A stretch of DNA of 64,000 nt from Gracilibacter sp. BRH_c7a (GTDB lineage Bacteria > Bacillota > Desulfitobacteriia > Desulfitobacteriales > Syntrophobotulaceae). The stretch is from NCBI GenBank assembly GCA_001516055.1, contig LOEZ01000055.1, positions 1 to 64,000 on the forward strand, in the 5' to 3' direction. Positions 16,955-25,936 of the stretch are shown piece after piece; position 1 is the first letter of the stretch; each line of letters opens with the position of its first letter. The notes beneath the pieces were generated by a model. The model did not search any database. It worked only from the letters and a program-made list of their open reading frames with translations, and was not told the origin of the DNA. A program made the position numbers and the translations under genes.

Positions 16955-18049
16955 TTACGAAAGCTTTTTGTTAGTATTATCGTTGTAAAATTCTAATCCT
17001 AGATCTATAAGTTGGTCTAGTAATTCTCTATATGAAAGCCCGCTTGCTTCCCATAGTTTAGGATACATGGATATCTGAGTAAAACCAGGCATAGTATTTA
17101 TTTCATTAGCAAAGATACTATCATCCTCAGTTACAAAAAAATCGATTCGGCCAAGTCCTGCAGCTCCTACAGCATGAAATGCCTTGACGGCGTATTCTTG
17201 GAGCTGCTTTTTAACCGGCTCCTTTAACTCTGCCGGTATTATTAGCTTAGAACTGGCATCGAGGTACTTTGCTTCATAATCATAGAATTCTTTACAAGGT
17301 ACTATCTCTCCGGGGATTGAAGCTTTGGCATTATCATTTCCCAGCACACTCAGTTCAATTTCCCTAGCTTTAACTCCCTTCTCTACAACTAGCTTACGAT
17401 CAAACTCAGCAGCATATTCTAGAGCTGTTACTAACTCTTCTTCATTATTGGCCTTAGAGATTCCTACACTTGAACCTAGATTAGCCGGTTTGATAAAACA
17501 AGGATATCCAAGTAGTTGAGAGATGCTTTCAACTACTTTATCTTTTTGTGAGGCTAGCTCACTTCTAAATACCGATACATGAGGAACTATTGGCAGCCCA
17601 GCTTCTTTGAAAACGGCTTTCATTCGGTCTTTATCCATTCCTAGCGATGATCCCAAGACACCTGAACCAACGTATGGGAACCCGCTCATTTCTAATAAAC
17701 CTTGAAGTGTACCATCCTCTCCCTTAGGACCATGCATAACCGGGAAAACTATATCACACTTGCCATCATTATCTAGCTTACTGCCATTTAAAGCGATAAA
17801 TCTTGGTTCCTGAGGATCCAGAGCTAAGGCTACTTGAATATGTTGTGGCATTATCTGTTCTTTGGATTCTTTCCATTCTTGAGGTTTAACTCCCCAGAAC
17901 CAACGCCCGTCTTTAGTAATCCCAACTGTAATTATCTCATATTTCGTGGTATCCAGTGATCTAATCACAGAATCTGCAGAGATGACAGATACTTCATGTT
18001 CTCCTGATTGTCCTCCAAAAATCACTAACACCTTTTTCTTTTCATTCAT
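16955..18049 (-). CDS. ddl: D-alanine--D-alanine ligase
   Basis: A 364-residue ATP-grasp ligase that makes D-Ala-D-Ala for peptidoglycan. The N-terminal signature GGQSGEHEVSVISA, the ATP-binding loop NLGSSVGISKA and the metal-binding end EINTMPGFTQISMYP are all present. The YDYEAKY segment carries the Tyr typical of true D-Ala-D-Ala ligases rather than the VanA/D-lactate type. A ribosome site AAGGAG precedes the ATG. It converges with lexA and follows the signal peptidase gene on the same strand by about 80 bases. Confidence 0.95.
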   Translation of the reverse strand: MNEKKKVLVIFGGQSGEHEVSVISADSVIRSLDTTKYEIITVGITKDGRWFWGVKPQEWKESKEQIMPQHIQVALALDPQEPRFIALNGSKLDNDGKCDIVFPVMHGPKGEDGTLQGLLEMSGFPYVGSGVLGSSLGMDKDRMKAVFKEAGLPIVPHVSVFRSELASQKDKVVESISQLLGYPCFIKPANLGSSVGISKANNEEELVTALEYAAEFDRKLVVEKGVKAREIELSVLGNDNAKASIPGEIVPCKEFYDYEAKYLDASSKLIIPAELKEPVKKQLQEYAVKAFHAVGAAGLGRIDFFVTEDDSIFANEINTMPGFTQISMYPKLWEASGLSYRELLDQLIDLGLEFYNDNTNKKLS

Positions 18050-18131
18050 ACTCTCATTCTCCTTATTAACATATTAAAGATATCTTTTCTTCTATTAGTA
18101 TACTCCCCTATTTATCCCTTTTTTTCTTAAA

Positions 18132-18650
18132 TTATAGACTATTAATCTTTGACAGGGGCCATACACATAAGAGAGCTTTTCCTTCTAGTCGATCTAAAGA
18201 TACATTCCCATCTGAACGAGAATCATCTATTTCTGTTCTATTATCGTTTAGAACAAATAATTCGTTATCAGAGACAACAATTGGCTCAAAAACATAGGAA
18301 ACGGGAATCTGCGCGTAAGGTTCATATAATGGTTGGCCGTTGATATAAGTATACCCATTGCGGATTTCCACAGTATCTCCCGGGATACCGATTACTCTCT
18401 TAATCACTAGCCTCTCTTCTTTAGGAGAAAGGTAAGCTACTATATCTCCTCTTTCCAGTGTATTCAGTTTAACATTAAAATACTTATCTACCATTACAAC
18501 GTTATTCTGGCTAAGAGTAGGCAACATGGTATTATCCCCTACTGACGCAAACTGAATTAGGTAGGTTTTCATAAACCAGGAAAGAGCAAAGACTATAATT
18601 AGAATTTCGATTATTTCTAGAGGCAATCTTGTTTTTTTAACAGTCAACAA
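18132..18650 (-). CDS. sipS: Signal peptidase I with Thr at the nucleophile position
   Basis: A 172-residue type I signal peptidase (S26A). It has one N-terminal transmembrane helix (about 12-32), then box B, the general-base Lys in LVIKRVIGIPGD, the NGYTYING loop and box E NDNRTEIDDSRSDG. Box B, normally GxSMxPT, reads DNTMLPT, so the catalytic Ser is Thr41 (codon ACC on the minus strand, plus-strand bases 18528-18530). All other boxes are intact. It may be a Thr-nucleophile variant, a low-activity form or an inactive paralogue. It starts at a TTG with AAGGTGG upstream. Confidence 0.87.
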   Translation of the reverse strand: MLTVKKTRLPLEIIEILIIVFALSWFMKTYLIQFASVGDNTMLPTLSQNNVVMVDKYFNVKLNTLERGDIVAYLSPKEERLVIKRVIGIPGDTVEIRNGYTYINGQPLYEPYAQIPVSYVFEPIVVSDNELFVLNDNRTEIDDSRSDGNVSLDRLEGKALLCVWPLSKINSL

Positions 18651-18680
18651 TTGAAATCCACCTTTTACACCATGGATCTA

Positions 18681-19940
18681 TCATAGCAAATTATTATCCA
18701 TTAAGTTAAGTGCTGCTAAGATATTGGCATTTTTTACATATATATGAGATATCGCTCCCTGCATATAGACAGCATAAGGTTCTCTTAAGGGACCGTCGGC
18801 TGAGAACTCACTAGTTGCACCTTGGATGAATGTCCCTCCAGCCATTATTACTTCATCTACATAACCTGGCATTTCAGATGGTACAGGTAAGACGTGGGCA
18901 TCAATCGGTGATCCTTTTTGCAAGCCTTGGCAGAAAGAAATCATCCTTGCTTGAGAATTTAATTTAATTGCTTGAATGATATCAGTTCTCTCATCTTCCG
19001 GTTGGGGATGAACTTCGAATCCAAGCTTCTTCCAGAAAGCTGCTGAAAAAACTGCCCCTTTTATTGCTTCACAAACAGTGAGAGGACTGAAAAATAAACC
19101 TTGATATAAAAGTCTGAGATTATCCAAGGTAGCACCGACATCTCGGCCAATGCCTGGAGCGGTAAAACGGTTAGCTGCTTTAGCTACTAAATCCTCTCTA
19201 CCGGCTATGTATCCTCCTGTTGGGGCTAGGGTGCCGCCAAGGTTCTTGATTAGTGAGCCAGCCATTATATCTGCACCTATATCTCCAGGTTCTTTTTCTT
19301 CTACCAGTTCCCCATAACAGTTATCTATAAAGATGTCTATATAAGGATATTTTGCTTTGGCTACCTTTACAAAATCTTCTATCTGTTTAATACTCAGAGA
19401 ATTTCTCCATTCATATCCTTGAGATCGTTGTAATATAAACAGTTTAGTTTCTGGTTTAACCAGGGAATCTAACTGTTTGATTTGAATACTGTTATCCTCA
19501 GCTAAGGGTAAGATATCAAAGTTAATGCCTAGGTCGATTAGAGTTCCTGCTTGATTTCCTTTGATACCAATGACCTGTTGGAGGGTATCGTAAGGTGTCC
19601 CTGAAACCGAGATAAAATGGTCTCCTGGTCTTAATAAGCCGTATAACACAGAAGAGATCGCATGTGTTCCCGAGACAAACTGATGCCTAAGCATTCCGCT
19701 TTCTGTACCCATGATGGATGCTATGATTCTATCAAGATTATCACGCCCAGCATCACCTAAGCCATAACCCGTGGTTCCAGTCAAGTGGTAGGTCGATATA
19801 TTGGCCTCTTGAAAAGCATGAAGTACTTTTGTGTGATTCTTTTCAGATGTTTGTTCAATCTGCACACTCTGCTTTGCTAAAGCCTGATTCGCATAATCCA
19901 CAGCCTCAGCAATGTGCGCCGGCAGCTTTCCGTAAGTCAA
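18681..19940 (-). CDS. PLP-dependent methionine gamma-lyase family / aluminium-resistance protein (YnbB-like)
   Basis: A 419-residue fold-type I PLP enzyme of the PF06838 family (B. subtilis YnbB). The substrate-binding part has HLTGTTGYGLGDAGRD, and the PLP Lys is probably in AGSLIKNLGGTLAPTGGYIAG, with the PLP-binding Asp in FIDNCYGE. Members are labelled methionine gamma-lyase-like or aluminium-resistance proteins, but the true substrate is not settled. A TTG at 19940 with GGGGG seven bases upstream is the best start; ATG codons further upstream lack a ribosome site and would overlap spoVK. The spoVK-ynbB order is conserved in Firmicutes. Confidence 0.85.
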   Translation of the reverse strand: MTYGKLPAHIAEAVDYANQALAKQSVQIEQTSEKNHTKVLHAFQEANISTYHLTGTTGYGLGDAGRDNLDRIIASIMGTESGMLRHQFVSGTHAISSVLYGLLRPGDHFISVSGTPYDTLQQVIGIKGNQAGTLIDLGINFDILPLAEDNSIQIKQLDSLVKPETKLFILQRSQGYEWRNSLSIKQIEDFVKVAKAKYPYIDIFIDNCYGELVEEKEPGDIGADIMAGSLIKNLGGTLAPTGGYIAGREDLVAKAANRFTAPGIGRDVGATLDNLRLLYQGLFFSPLTVCEAIKGAVFSAAFWKKLGFEVHPQPEDERTDIIQAIKLNSQARMISFCQGLQKGSPIDAHVLPVPSEMPGYVDEVIMAGGTFIQGATSEFSADGPLREPYAVYMQGAISHIYVKNANILAALNLMDNNLL

Positions 19941-19953
19941 TTCTAATCCCCCA

Positions 19954-20913
19954 TTATATCTCATCATTACACAAATCAATTTCTTTGATATATATCAGAT
20001 CTTCTCTGGAAAGGTTCTTACTGTTATAAAGCCTGACAGCCTGTTTACGGATAGTCTTTTCAATTATATTTCTTATCATTCTGGCATTACCCGAATAAGG
20101 GTGAAGAAAATTCATATTCTGAATCATTCGTTTAAATGCTAGGCGAGCTTCAGGTAAAAATTCATATTCCCGTTTATTGAGCATTAACTCCCCTATGGCA
20201 ACTAACTCATCTATAGTATAATCCGGAAAATTGATATGAATAGGAAAACGAGATCGCAGGCCAGGGTTAGTCTGAATGAATTTCTCCATCTCCAATCTAT
20301 ACCCGGCCAGAATTAGGATCAGATTATCTCGATGGTCTTCCATGGCTTTTACTAGGGAATCAATGGCTTCCTTACCGAAATCCTTCTCCCCTCCCCTAGC
20401 CAAAGAATATGCTTCATCGATGAACAGAACTCCTCCTAAGGCCTTTTTAACCATGTCACGGGTTTTATTGGCTGTATGTCCTATGTATTCTCCTACTAGG
20501 TCTGCCCTTTCACATTCCATGATATGTCCTTTTTGCAGCACTCCAAGTTCTTTCAATAGCTTTCCTACTATTCTGGCTACAGTAGTTTTACCTGAACCGG
20601 GGTTGCCACTAAAGACCATATGAAGAACTAAAGGTTCAGCTAGCAAGTTTTCTTGTTCACGTTTCTTTTGTATTTCTACAAACGCCTGAAGTTCATGGAC
20701 GAATTTCTTTACCTTATCCAAACCAATCATGTCGTTTAATTCTTTTAGAAGGTCTTCGATTTTATAGTCTTGATTATTATCGTTATTATGTAGAGTTCGA
20801 TTCTTCTTAGGCAGTGGTTGAGAATGTCCTTTAAGGTATGGTTTTTCTACATTAGCGAGTGAACTCTTAATTACTGGAGGAAGTTTATTGCGAAACGTAA
20901 TATTTATAGACAT
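19954..20913 (-). CDS. spoVK: Stage V sporulation protein K, CbbX-like AAA+ ATPase
   Basis: A 319-residue AAA+ ATPase, almost the length of B. subtilis SpoVK (322). Walker A is GNPGSGKTTVAR and Walker B is GGVLFIDEAYSL, followed by sensor and arginine-finger regions (GLRSRFPIHINFPDY). The N-terminal 55 residues are basic and low in structure. SpoVK is needed for late spore maturation; the CbbX branch remodels Rubisco, but no Rubisco genes are here. It lies between hfq and the PLP lyase as in many Firmicutes. This gene is one of the clearer signs that the organism sporulates. Confidence 0.9.
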   Translation of the reverse strand: MSINITFRNKLPPVIKSSLANVEKPYLKGHSQPLPKKNRTLHNNDNNQDYKIEDLLKELNDMIGLDKVKKFVHELQAFVEIQKKREQENLLAEPLVLHMVFSGNPGSGKTTVARIVGKLLKELGVLQKGHIMECERADLVGEYIGHTANKTRDMVKKALGGVLFIDEAYSLARGGEKDFGKEAIDSLVKAMEDHRDNLILILAGYRLEMEKFIQTNPGLRSRFPIHINFPDYTIDELVAIGELMLNKREYEFLPEARLAFKRMIQNMNFLHPYSGNARMIRNIIEKTIRKQAVRLYNSKNLSREDLIYIKEIDLCNDEI

Positions 20914-20991
20914 TAATTAGACACCCCCCTCTCATTCTATACTATACGTAAGTAAAATATAAAACGTTCACAGAGGGGAAGCATGCAAAAA

Positions 20992-21023
20992 CTGGTCATG
21001 GTTTTTTACTAAACCCTGACCAG
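20992..21023 (-). terminator. Terminator after hfq
   Basis: On the minus strand CTGGTCAGGGTTT pairs with AAACCATGACCAG (one mismatch, 6-base loop), followed by UUUUUGC. It lies about 36 bases after the hfq stop and should end the miaA-hfq transcript before spoVK. Confidence 0.8.
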
Positions 21024-21058
21024 CTTAAATCGAAGACAACCGACAATTCGTCGGACTA

Positions 21059-21304
21059 TCAAGCTTCAGTATCTGCAGCCCCTGCATTAAGATTAACCTG
21101 TCTTAAGGGCATTATAGTTGAGATAGCATGCTTATATACCATTTGTTGCTTGCCTTCAAAATCTAAGATAACAGTAAAGTTATCAAATCCCTTAACCAAA
21201 CCTTTAAGTTGGAACCCATTAACTAAGTAGATTGTTACAGGGATGCTTTCTTTGCGAATTAGGTTCAGAAAAACATCTTGTAAATTAATAGGTGATTTAT
21301 TCAT
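21059..21304 (-). CDS. hfq: RNA chaperone Hfq
   Basis: An 81-residue Sm-like RNA chaperone that forms a hexameric ring and binds sRNA and mRNA. The Sm1 motif ([33 protein letters not shown], written here as one region of residues about 11-43) and the Sm2 motif YKHAISTI are intact. The length is typical. It follows miaA by 35 bases on the same strand, the conserved miaA-hfq arrangement, and ends in a terminator. Confidence 0.96.
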   Translation of the reverse strand: MNKSPINLQDVFLNLIRKESIPVTIYLVNGFQLKGLVKGFDNFTVILDFEGKQQMVYKHAISTIMPLRQVNLNAGAADTEA

Positions 21305-21339
21305 AATTTACCTCCATCACCATTTTTATCTTTATTTTA

Positions 21340-22284
21340 TTATTCTACACGAGTTTGAAACTCTCTGCAAGTATTGATAATGTCGATTATTATTTGGTTC
21401 AAAGTGAAGATTGTTATATCATACCATTTTATTCTGGGATCTCTTTTGAACCAGGTTAATTGTCTTTTGGCAAAGTGTCTGGTGTCTCTTTGTAATAATC
21501 TGAGCATCTCGGACTGAGTAACCTTCCCTGTCAAATAAAGGACAGCATGGCGGTAACCTATACTTTGCAGGGGCTTAAGTTTTAGAGAATAACCATCTCG
21601 AAGTAAATCCGCTGTCTCTTCGATTAGCCCTGACTCTATCATGGTTTCACAACGTTTATTTATCCTTTCGTATATTATCTCTCGAGGAGCAGTTAGTCCA
21701 ATATATATTATGGAATCCTCCAATTCAGAATATTGCTTTTCATTATATAATCTTTGACTGGATAAAGGCTTTCCAGTTATCTCGAATACTTCTAAAGCGC
21801 GAACTATCCGCGCAGTATCATTGATATGCAGTCTTGAAGCTGAAACAGGGTCTCTCGCCTTTAATTCACTGTATAGTTTTTCCTTACCCTGCTTGAGGGC
21901 GTAATCCAACCATTTTTGTTTGATTGTATCCGAACCTTTTTCCGGAAAAGAAAACCCATCGGTTATAGATCGAATATATAAGCCAGTTCCGCCTACAACT
22001 ATAGGTGTTTTGCCTCTCTGGTTAATAGATTGAATGAGCTGTTCAGTTTGGGATTGAAAAAGTGCAACTGTATATGGTTGGGTGGGGTCCAAAAAATCCA
22101 GGAGATGATGTTGTACACCTTTCTGTTCTTCTTTGGATGGTTTAGCTGAGCCTATATCAAGTTTACGATAGACTTGGACAGAATCTCCCGAGATTATCTC
22201 TCCATCTATAGCCAAGGCCAGCTCCACCCCCAGAGCACTTTTTCCGACTGCTGTCGGTCCAATAATTATAACCAGGGGTTGAAT
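21340..22284 (-). CDS. miaA: tRNA dimethylallyltransferase MiaA (apparent ATT start)
   Basis: Transfers the dimethylallyl group to A37 of tRNAs reading UNN codons. Later MiaB in this window methylthiolates the same base. The N-terminal P-loop GPTAVGKS is coded upstream of any ATG/GTG/TTG-started frame: the first ordinary start (GTG at 22227) would remove it. The frame is open back to the stop of the upstream gene, and a GGGGGAG site (22297-22291) lies six bases before ATT at 22284, giving a 314-residue protein starting IQPLVIIIGPTAVGKS. An ATT start is therefore proposed. The rest (GDSVQVYRKLDIGSAKPS) is a normal MiaA. Confidence 0.9.
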   Translation of the reverse strand: MQPLVIIIGPTAVGKSALGVELALAIDGEIISGDSVQVYRKLDIGSAKPSKEEQKGVQHHLLDFLDPTQPYTVALFQSQTEQLIQSINQRGKTPIVVGGTGLYIRSITDGFSFPEKGSDTIKQKWLDYALKQGKEKLYSELKARDPVSASRLHINDTARIVRALEVFEITGKPLSSQRLYNEKQYSELEDSIIYIGLTAPREIIYERINKRCETMIESGLIEETADLLRDGYSLKLKPLQSIGYRHAVLYLTGKVTQSEMLRLLQRDTRHFAKRQLTWFKRDPRIKWYDITIFTLNQIIIDIINTCREFQTRVE

Positions 22285-22297
22285 AGTGAACTCCCCC

Positions 22298-23122
22298 TTA
22301 TTCAGATATTGTGATTATGCCGAAATCGATCGGACTATATTTGTTTTCTAAGATAGTCTGGAATCCAAGTTCAGAGAATTCCGGGCTATTTTTTCTTTCT
22401 TTAAGCACTACTCTTCTTTTAGCGACTCTCAGTGCCTGATCAATCGTTTCTTTTTTGATAGGATTTGGATCAGACCAAGTTTTAATTGGTTGCATTGCTG
22501 ATGACTTGGTACGTGGAAGCCTAAACATGGGATCAAAGTAGATCACATCTAAAGACGAATCAGGTAAACTCTTCAGATATTCCAGATGGTCGGTATGGAT
22601 AGTTTTAATATAAGTTGCAGCTTGACTGAGTTCGTTCCAAGCTTGTTTCTTGAGAGAATGTGTTGTAAGAGGAAAAACTCGATTCTTCATATTTTCTAAG
22701 CCTTCTGTTACCAAGGTAAATATCAAGGGTGAAGATTCCAGGGCCAGAACCTTTCCTTCAGCTCCCACCGTCCAAGAAGCTATTAAGGTATCTACCCCCA
22801 AGCCCATGGTGGCGTCAAGAAACGAGTCCCCTTTTTTAAGTTGGACAGCTCTCAGGAAGCGATCTCCATCCCCTCGAATAATATTTACAAATCGTAATAT
22901 TGCCATATTCGGATGAAAAAATAATCTTTGACCGTTCTGTTCTAGAAACAGTCCTTTATTCGTAATTCTGAGTAAAGGGATATCATCAGTCCCGTTAAAT
23001 AAATGCTCTGCCGGGATTAAATTTATTTCAGGCAAATGCTCGAACCATTTAAGCTTAGATGCTAAAGATTTATCTGTGAGTTTATATGCTATGGTAAGCG
23101 GTCTATCTTTATTAAATAACAT
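22298..23122 (-). CDS. RsmJ-like class I SAM-dependent methyltransferase
   Basis: A 274-residue methyltransferase. The SAM-binding motif is FLDATMGLGVDTLIAS and the catalytic-type motif is VIYFDPMF, as in the RsmJ/DUF548 family, which methylates G1516 of 16S rRNA in proteobacteria. The N-terminal 75 residues form a small extra domain. The stop lies immediately before the ribosome site of miaA, so the two should be cotranscribed and together form an RNA-modification pair. The RNA target in this organism is inferred only. Confidence 0.78.
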   Translation of the reverse strand: MLFNKDRPLTIAYKLTDKSLASKLKWFEHLPEINLIPAEHLFNGTDDIPLLRITNKGLFLEQNGQRLFFHPNMAILRFVNIIRGDGDRFLRAVQLKKGDSFLDATMGLGVDTLIASWTVGAEGKVLALESSPLIFTLVTEGLENMKNRVFPLTTHSLKKQAWNELSQAATYIKTIHTDHLEYLKSLPDSSLDVIYFDPMFRLPRTKSSAMQPIKTWSDPNPIKKETIDQALRVAKRRVVLKERKNSPEFSELGFQTILENKYSPIDFGIITISE

Positions 23123-23208
23123 GTTTCAAATCCTTTGAATAAGATACTAGTAGTATTGACGAATCAGATACAAGTAAATCATTCTGATTTTTTATTAAGG
23201 AGGTACAT

Positions 23209-24108
23209 ATGAGTTCACTGGTACAAATTAAAGAAGGTTTCGGTCATAAGAAGATGATTGGGAATCTATCTAAACTGAAATCAACTTATCCGGAAATGGA
23301 GATTATAAACATAGGCAAGAGTGTGTTAGGCAGATCAATACCCGCCGTTAGATTAGGAATAGGCCCTCGGCAAATCCATTATAACGGAGCATTTCATGCT
23401 AATGAATGGATTACTACCCTGTTCCTCATGTTCTTCATAGAGAATTATCTGCAAAGCAATAAAGAAAACGGTAAGATAGGCACCTATTATATTCCACAAC
23501 TATTCAGAGAAACCTCTCTTTGGCTGGTACCTATGGTCAATCCTGATGGTGTAGAATTAGTTCAAAATGGTCTTTCTGTTGACAGTAATCCATTTTATAG
23601 AGATGTTCTCCAGGCCAATGGCGGCTCAACTAATTTCCGCAGATGGAAAGCAAATATCCGAGGGGTTGATCTCAATGATCAATTCCCCGCCCACTGGCAG
23701 AAAGAATTCAATAGAAGAGAAACAAAAGGTCCTGCTCCTATGAACTATCCAGGATCCAGACCTTTATCTGAACCTGAAGCACAAGCTATGGCCAATTTCA
23801 CCCGAGAGCATGATTTCCGCCTAGTCATGGCCTTCCACACTCAGGGAGGTGAAATCTATTGGGGTTATGAAAAAATGGAACCGCCAGAATCCGCTGAGAT
23901 TGTGAAAAAACTCCAAAAGGTAAGCGGCTACCGCGCCATACGTTATGTTGAAAGTAATGCTGGTTATAAAGATTGGTTCATTCAGGACTGGCGAAGACCT
24001 GGATTTACGGTGGAATGCGGTTATGGAGTTAATCCCCTGCCCCTTAGCCAATTTGAGTCAATCTGGCCCAAAGTCCGAGATATCATGTTGACTGGGTTAA
24101 CGGTTTAA
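23209..24108 (+). CDS. M14-family gamma-D-glutamyl-diaminopimelate peptidase-like carboxypeptidase
   Basis: A 299-residue zinc carboxypeptidase. The zinc motif HANEW (HxxE) lies near residue 65, the third zinc His is probably in AFHTQGGEI near 206, and the catalytic Glu is in FTVECGYG near 272. The sequence fits the ENP1 type that cuts gamma-D-Glu-diaminopimelate bonds in peptidoglycan during sporulation, but without the N-terminal LysM domains of ENP1. No signal peptide is visible, so it may act in the cytoplasm on recycled muropeptides or in the mother cell. It is the only plus-strand gene among the surrounding minus-strand housekeeping genes. AAGGAGGT precedes the ATG. Confidence 0.85.
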   Translation: MSSLVQIKEGFGHKKMIGNLSKLKSTYPEMEIINIGKSVLGRSIPAVRLGIGPRQIHYNGAFHANEWITTLFLMFFIENYLQSNKENGKIGTYYIPQLFRETSLWLVPMVNPDGVELVQNGLSVDSNPFYRDVLQANGGSTNFRRWKANIRGVDLNDQFPAHWQKEFNRRETKGPAPMNYPGSRPLSEPEAQAMANFTREHDFRLVMAFHTQGGEIYWGYEKMEPPESAEIVKKLQKVSGYRAIRYVESNAGYKDWFIQDWRRPGFTVECGYGVNPLPLSQFESIWPKVRDIMLTGLTV

Positions 24109-24109
24109 T

Positions 24110-25936
24110 CTATCTGTTGAATTTGTTTTCAAGTTCTTTTTTAGAGATTTCAATAATTATAGGCCGTCCATGAGGACAGGAATACGGATTATTTGTCTTG
24201 CCTAACTTCATTAGCAGTTCTTCCATCTCTAAGAGTGAGAGCCTGTCATTCGCTTTGATGGCTGATCGACAAGCGAGGACGAATATCCATTTTTCTATCA
24301 GTCTTTCCGATGACGGTGGTATGGGATTGTTAATAATTTCATCAACAAACAGCTTAAACATCTTTTGCGGAGCTTCCAGATTATTAAGGATTGGTACTCC
24401 TCGAAGAAAGTATGTGCGTTCTCCGAAATGTTCGAGAATAAATCCCAGGTTATAGAGTTCCTCATAGTGCGCTAATATAAGCTGTTCTTCTTGTAATGTC
24501 AGTTCGACGATTTCCGGAATCAGAAGGGTCTGACTGGCTGTTTTAGTGTTCCTATAAACATCGAGGATATTCTCGTATCTGATGCGTTCATGGGCTGCAT
24601 GTTGATCTATGATATATAAACCTTTATCATCCGTAGTCAGAATATACGTACTAAATAATTGCCCGATTGGTCTTAAATCCTGGAAGAATGAATTTTTATC
24701 GTCTTTCTCATTGGGAATCACAGGATTAGCTTCGGGTTGCTGCGGAATAAGGTTATCATTTATCGTAGAGTTGATCCCTGTCTTAGAACTGTAATTAATC
24801 TTAGGATTGTAATTAGTCTTAGAACTGTATTGCATCCGAATCTGTTCCCAGCTATTAGATTTAACATGCCCAGGCAAATCAGACTTCTTAATCTGAGGAT
24901 AAGGCTTCTGTTCATCGGAGACCAAACTAAGTCTGGTCAATGGTCTACTTCCGAGGAGAGTTTTACGGACTGTATCAGTTAAGACTTGGCTTAGATTTCT
25001 TTCAGACTTAAACTTAATCTCCATTTTTGCTGGATGGACATTGACATCATACTCAGCAGGCGGTAAAGAAAGATTAATAACAGCTGTAGGATACATATTT
25101 GAAGGCAATAGAGTATGGTAGCCGTTTTTAAGAGCCGAATTAAGAAGTTTAGATCGTATAACCCTGCCATTGACAATAAAAGTTATACCTTGTCGAGAAG
25201 ATCTGGAGAAGTCCGGAGGACTTATGAACCCTGAGATACTTAAATTTCCCTCATTATACTCAATCGGAATTAACTTCCGAGCGGTATCATTCCCCAGGAC
25301 AGAGGCTATCCCATCCAAGAGATCTCCTAGGCCGGCAGTATTAAAAATAAGGTTATTAGGACGTCTAAGTGAAAAAGAGACATCAGGTCGAGCTAAAGCA
25401 AGCCTACCCACCATATCAGAAATCAATCCGAATTCTGTTGAGTCAGAGCTTAAAAATTTTAAGCGTGCTGGGGTATTGAAGAATAAATCTTCAACAGTTA
25501 CTGTTGTTCCTGCGGGGCTGCCAACTTCTGATGTAGATATAACCTGTCCGCCTTCTATTCTAATTTCGGTTGCCGCAATCTGGTCACGAGTTCTGGATAC
25601 GATACTTAGTTTAGATACCGAAGCAATACTGGCTAAAGCTTCCCCTCTAAAGCCTAATGAATTGAGACTGTCTAAATCTTCAATCTTACCTATCTTGCTA
25701 GTAGCATGCGGTTTAACCGCTAAACATAAATCTTCAGGGTTTATCCCAATACCGTTATCTTTTATTCTGATTAATGAGGTACCTCTGCCTTCTACAGTTA
25801 TTTCAACCTTGTTAGCGAGGGCATCTAAAGAGTTCTCTACCAGTTCCTTGATGACAGACAGCGGTCTTTCAATTACTTCACCTGCAGCTATCTGGTTAAC
25901 GCAATGCTGGTCGAGGATTCTAATCTTAGGATTCAA
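24110..25936 (-). CDS. mutL: DNA mismatch repair protein MutL
   Basis: A 608-residue MutL. The N-terminal GHKL ATPase has ELVENSLDA, KDNGIGI and FRGEALASI. The C-terminal domain carries the endonuclease motif DQHAAHERIRYE near residue 445, ACRSAIK and CPHGRP, so this is the nicking type of MutL used by bacteria without MutH. It starts with TTG inside the end of the deacetylase gene (11-base overlap), showing coupling. The operon order is mutS, hydantoinase-like, deacetylase-like, mutL. Confidence 0.97.
   Translation of the reverse strand: MNPKIRILDQHCVNQIAAGEVIERPLSVIKELVENSLDALANKVEITVEGRGTSLIRIKDNGIGINPEDLCLAVKPHATSKIGKIEDLDSLNSLGFRGEALASIASVSKLSIVSRTRDQIAATEIRIEGGQVISTSEVGSPAGTTVTVEDLFFNTPARLKFLSSDSTEFGLISDMVGRLALARPDVSFSLRRPNNLIFNTAGLGDLLDGIASVLGNDTARKLIPIEYNEGNLSISGFISPPDFSRSSRQGITFIVNGRVIRSKLLNSALKNGYHTLLPSNMYPTAVINLSLPPAEYDVNVHPAKMEIKFKSERNLSQVLTDTVRKTLLGSRPLTRLSLVSDEQKPYPQIKKSDLPGHVKSNSWEQIRMQYSSKTNYNPKINYSSKTGINSTINDNLIPQQPEANPVIPNEKDDKNSFFQDLRPIGQLFSTYILTTDDKGLYIIDQHAAHERIRYENILDVYRNTKTASQTLLIPEIVELTLQEEQLILAHYEELYNLGFILEHFGERTYFLRGVPILNNLEAPQKMFKLFVDEIINNPIPPSSERLIEKWIFVLACRSAIKANDRLSLLEMEELLMKLGKTNNPYSCPHGRPIIIEISKKELENKFNR

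Noticed and set aside
21340-22227. A truncated miaA lacking its P-loop
   Set aside because: The P-loop is present in the same frame upstream; only the start codon is unusual.
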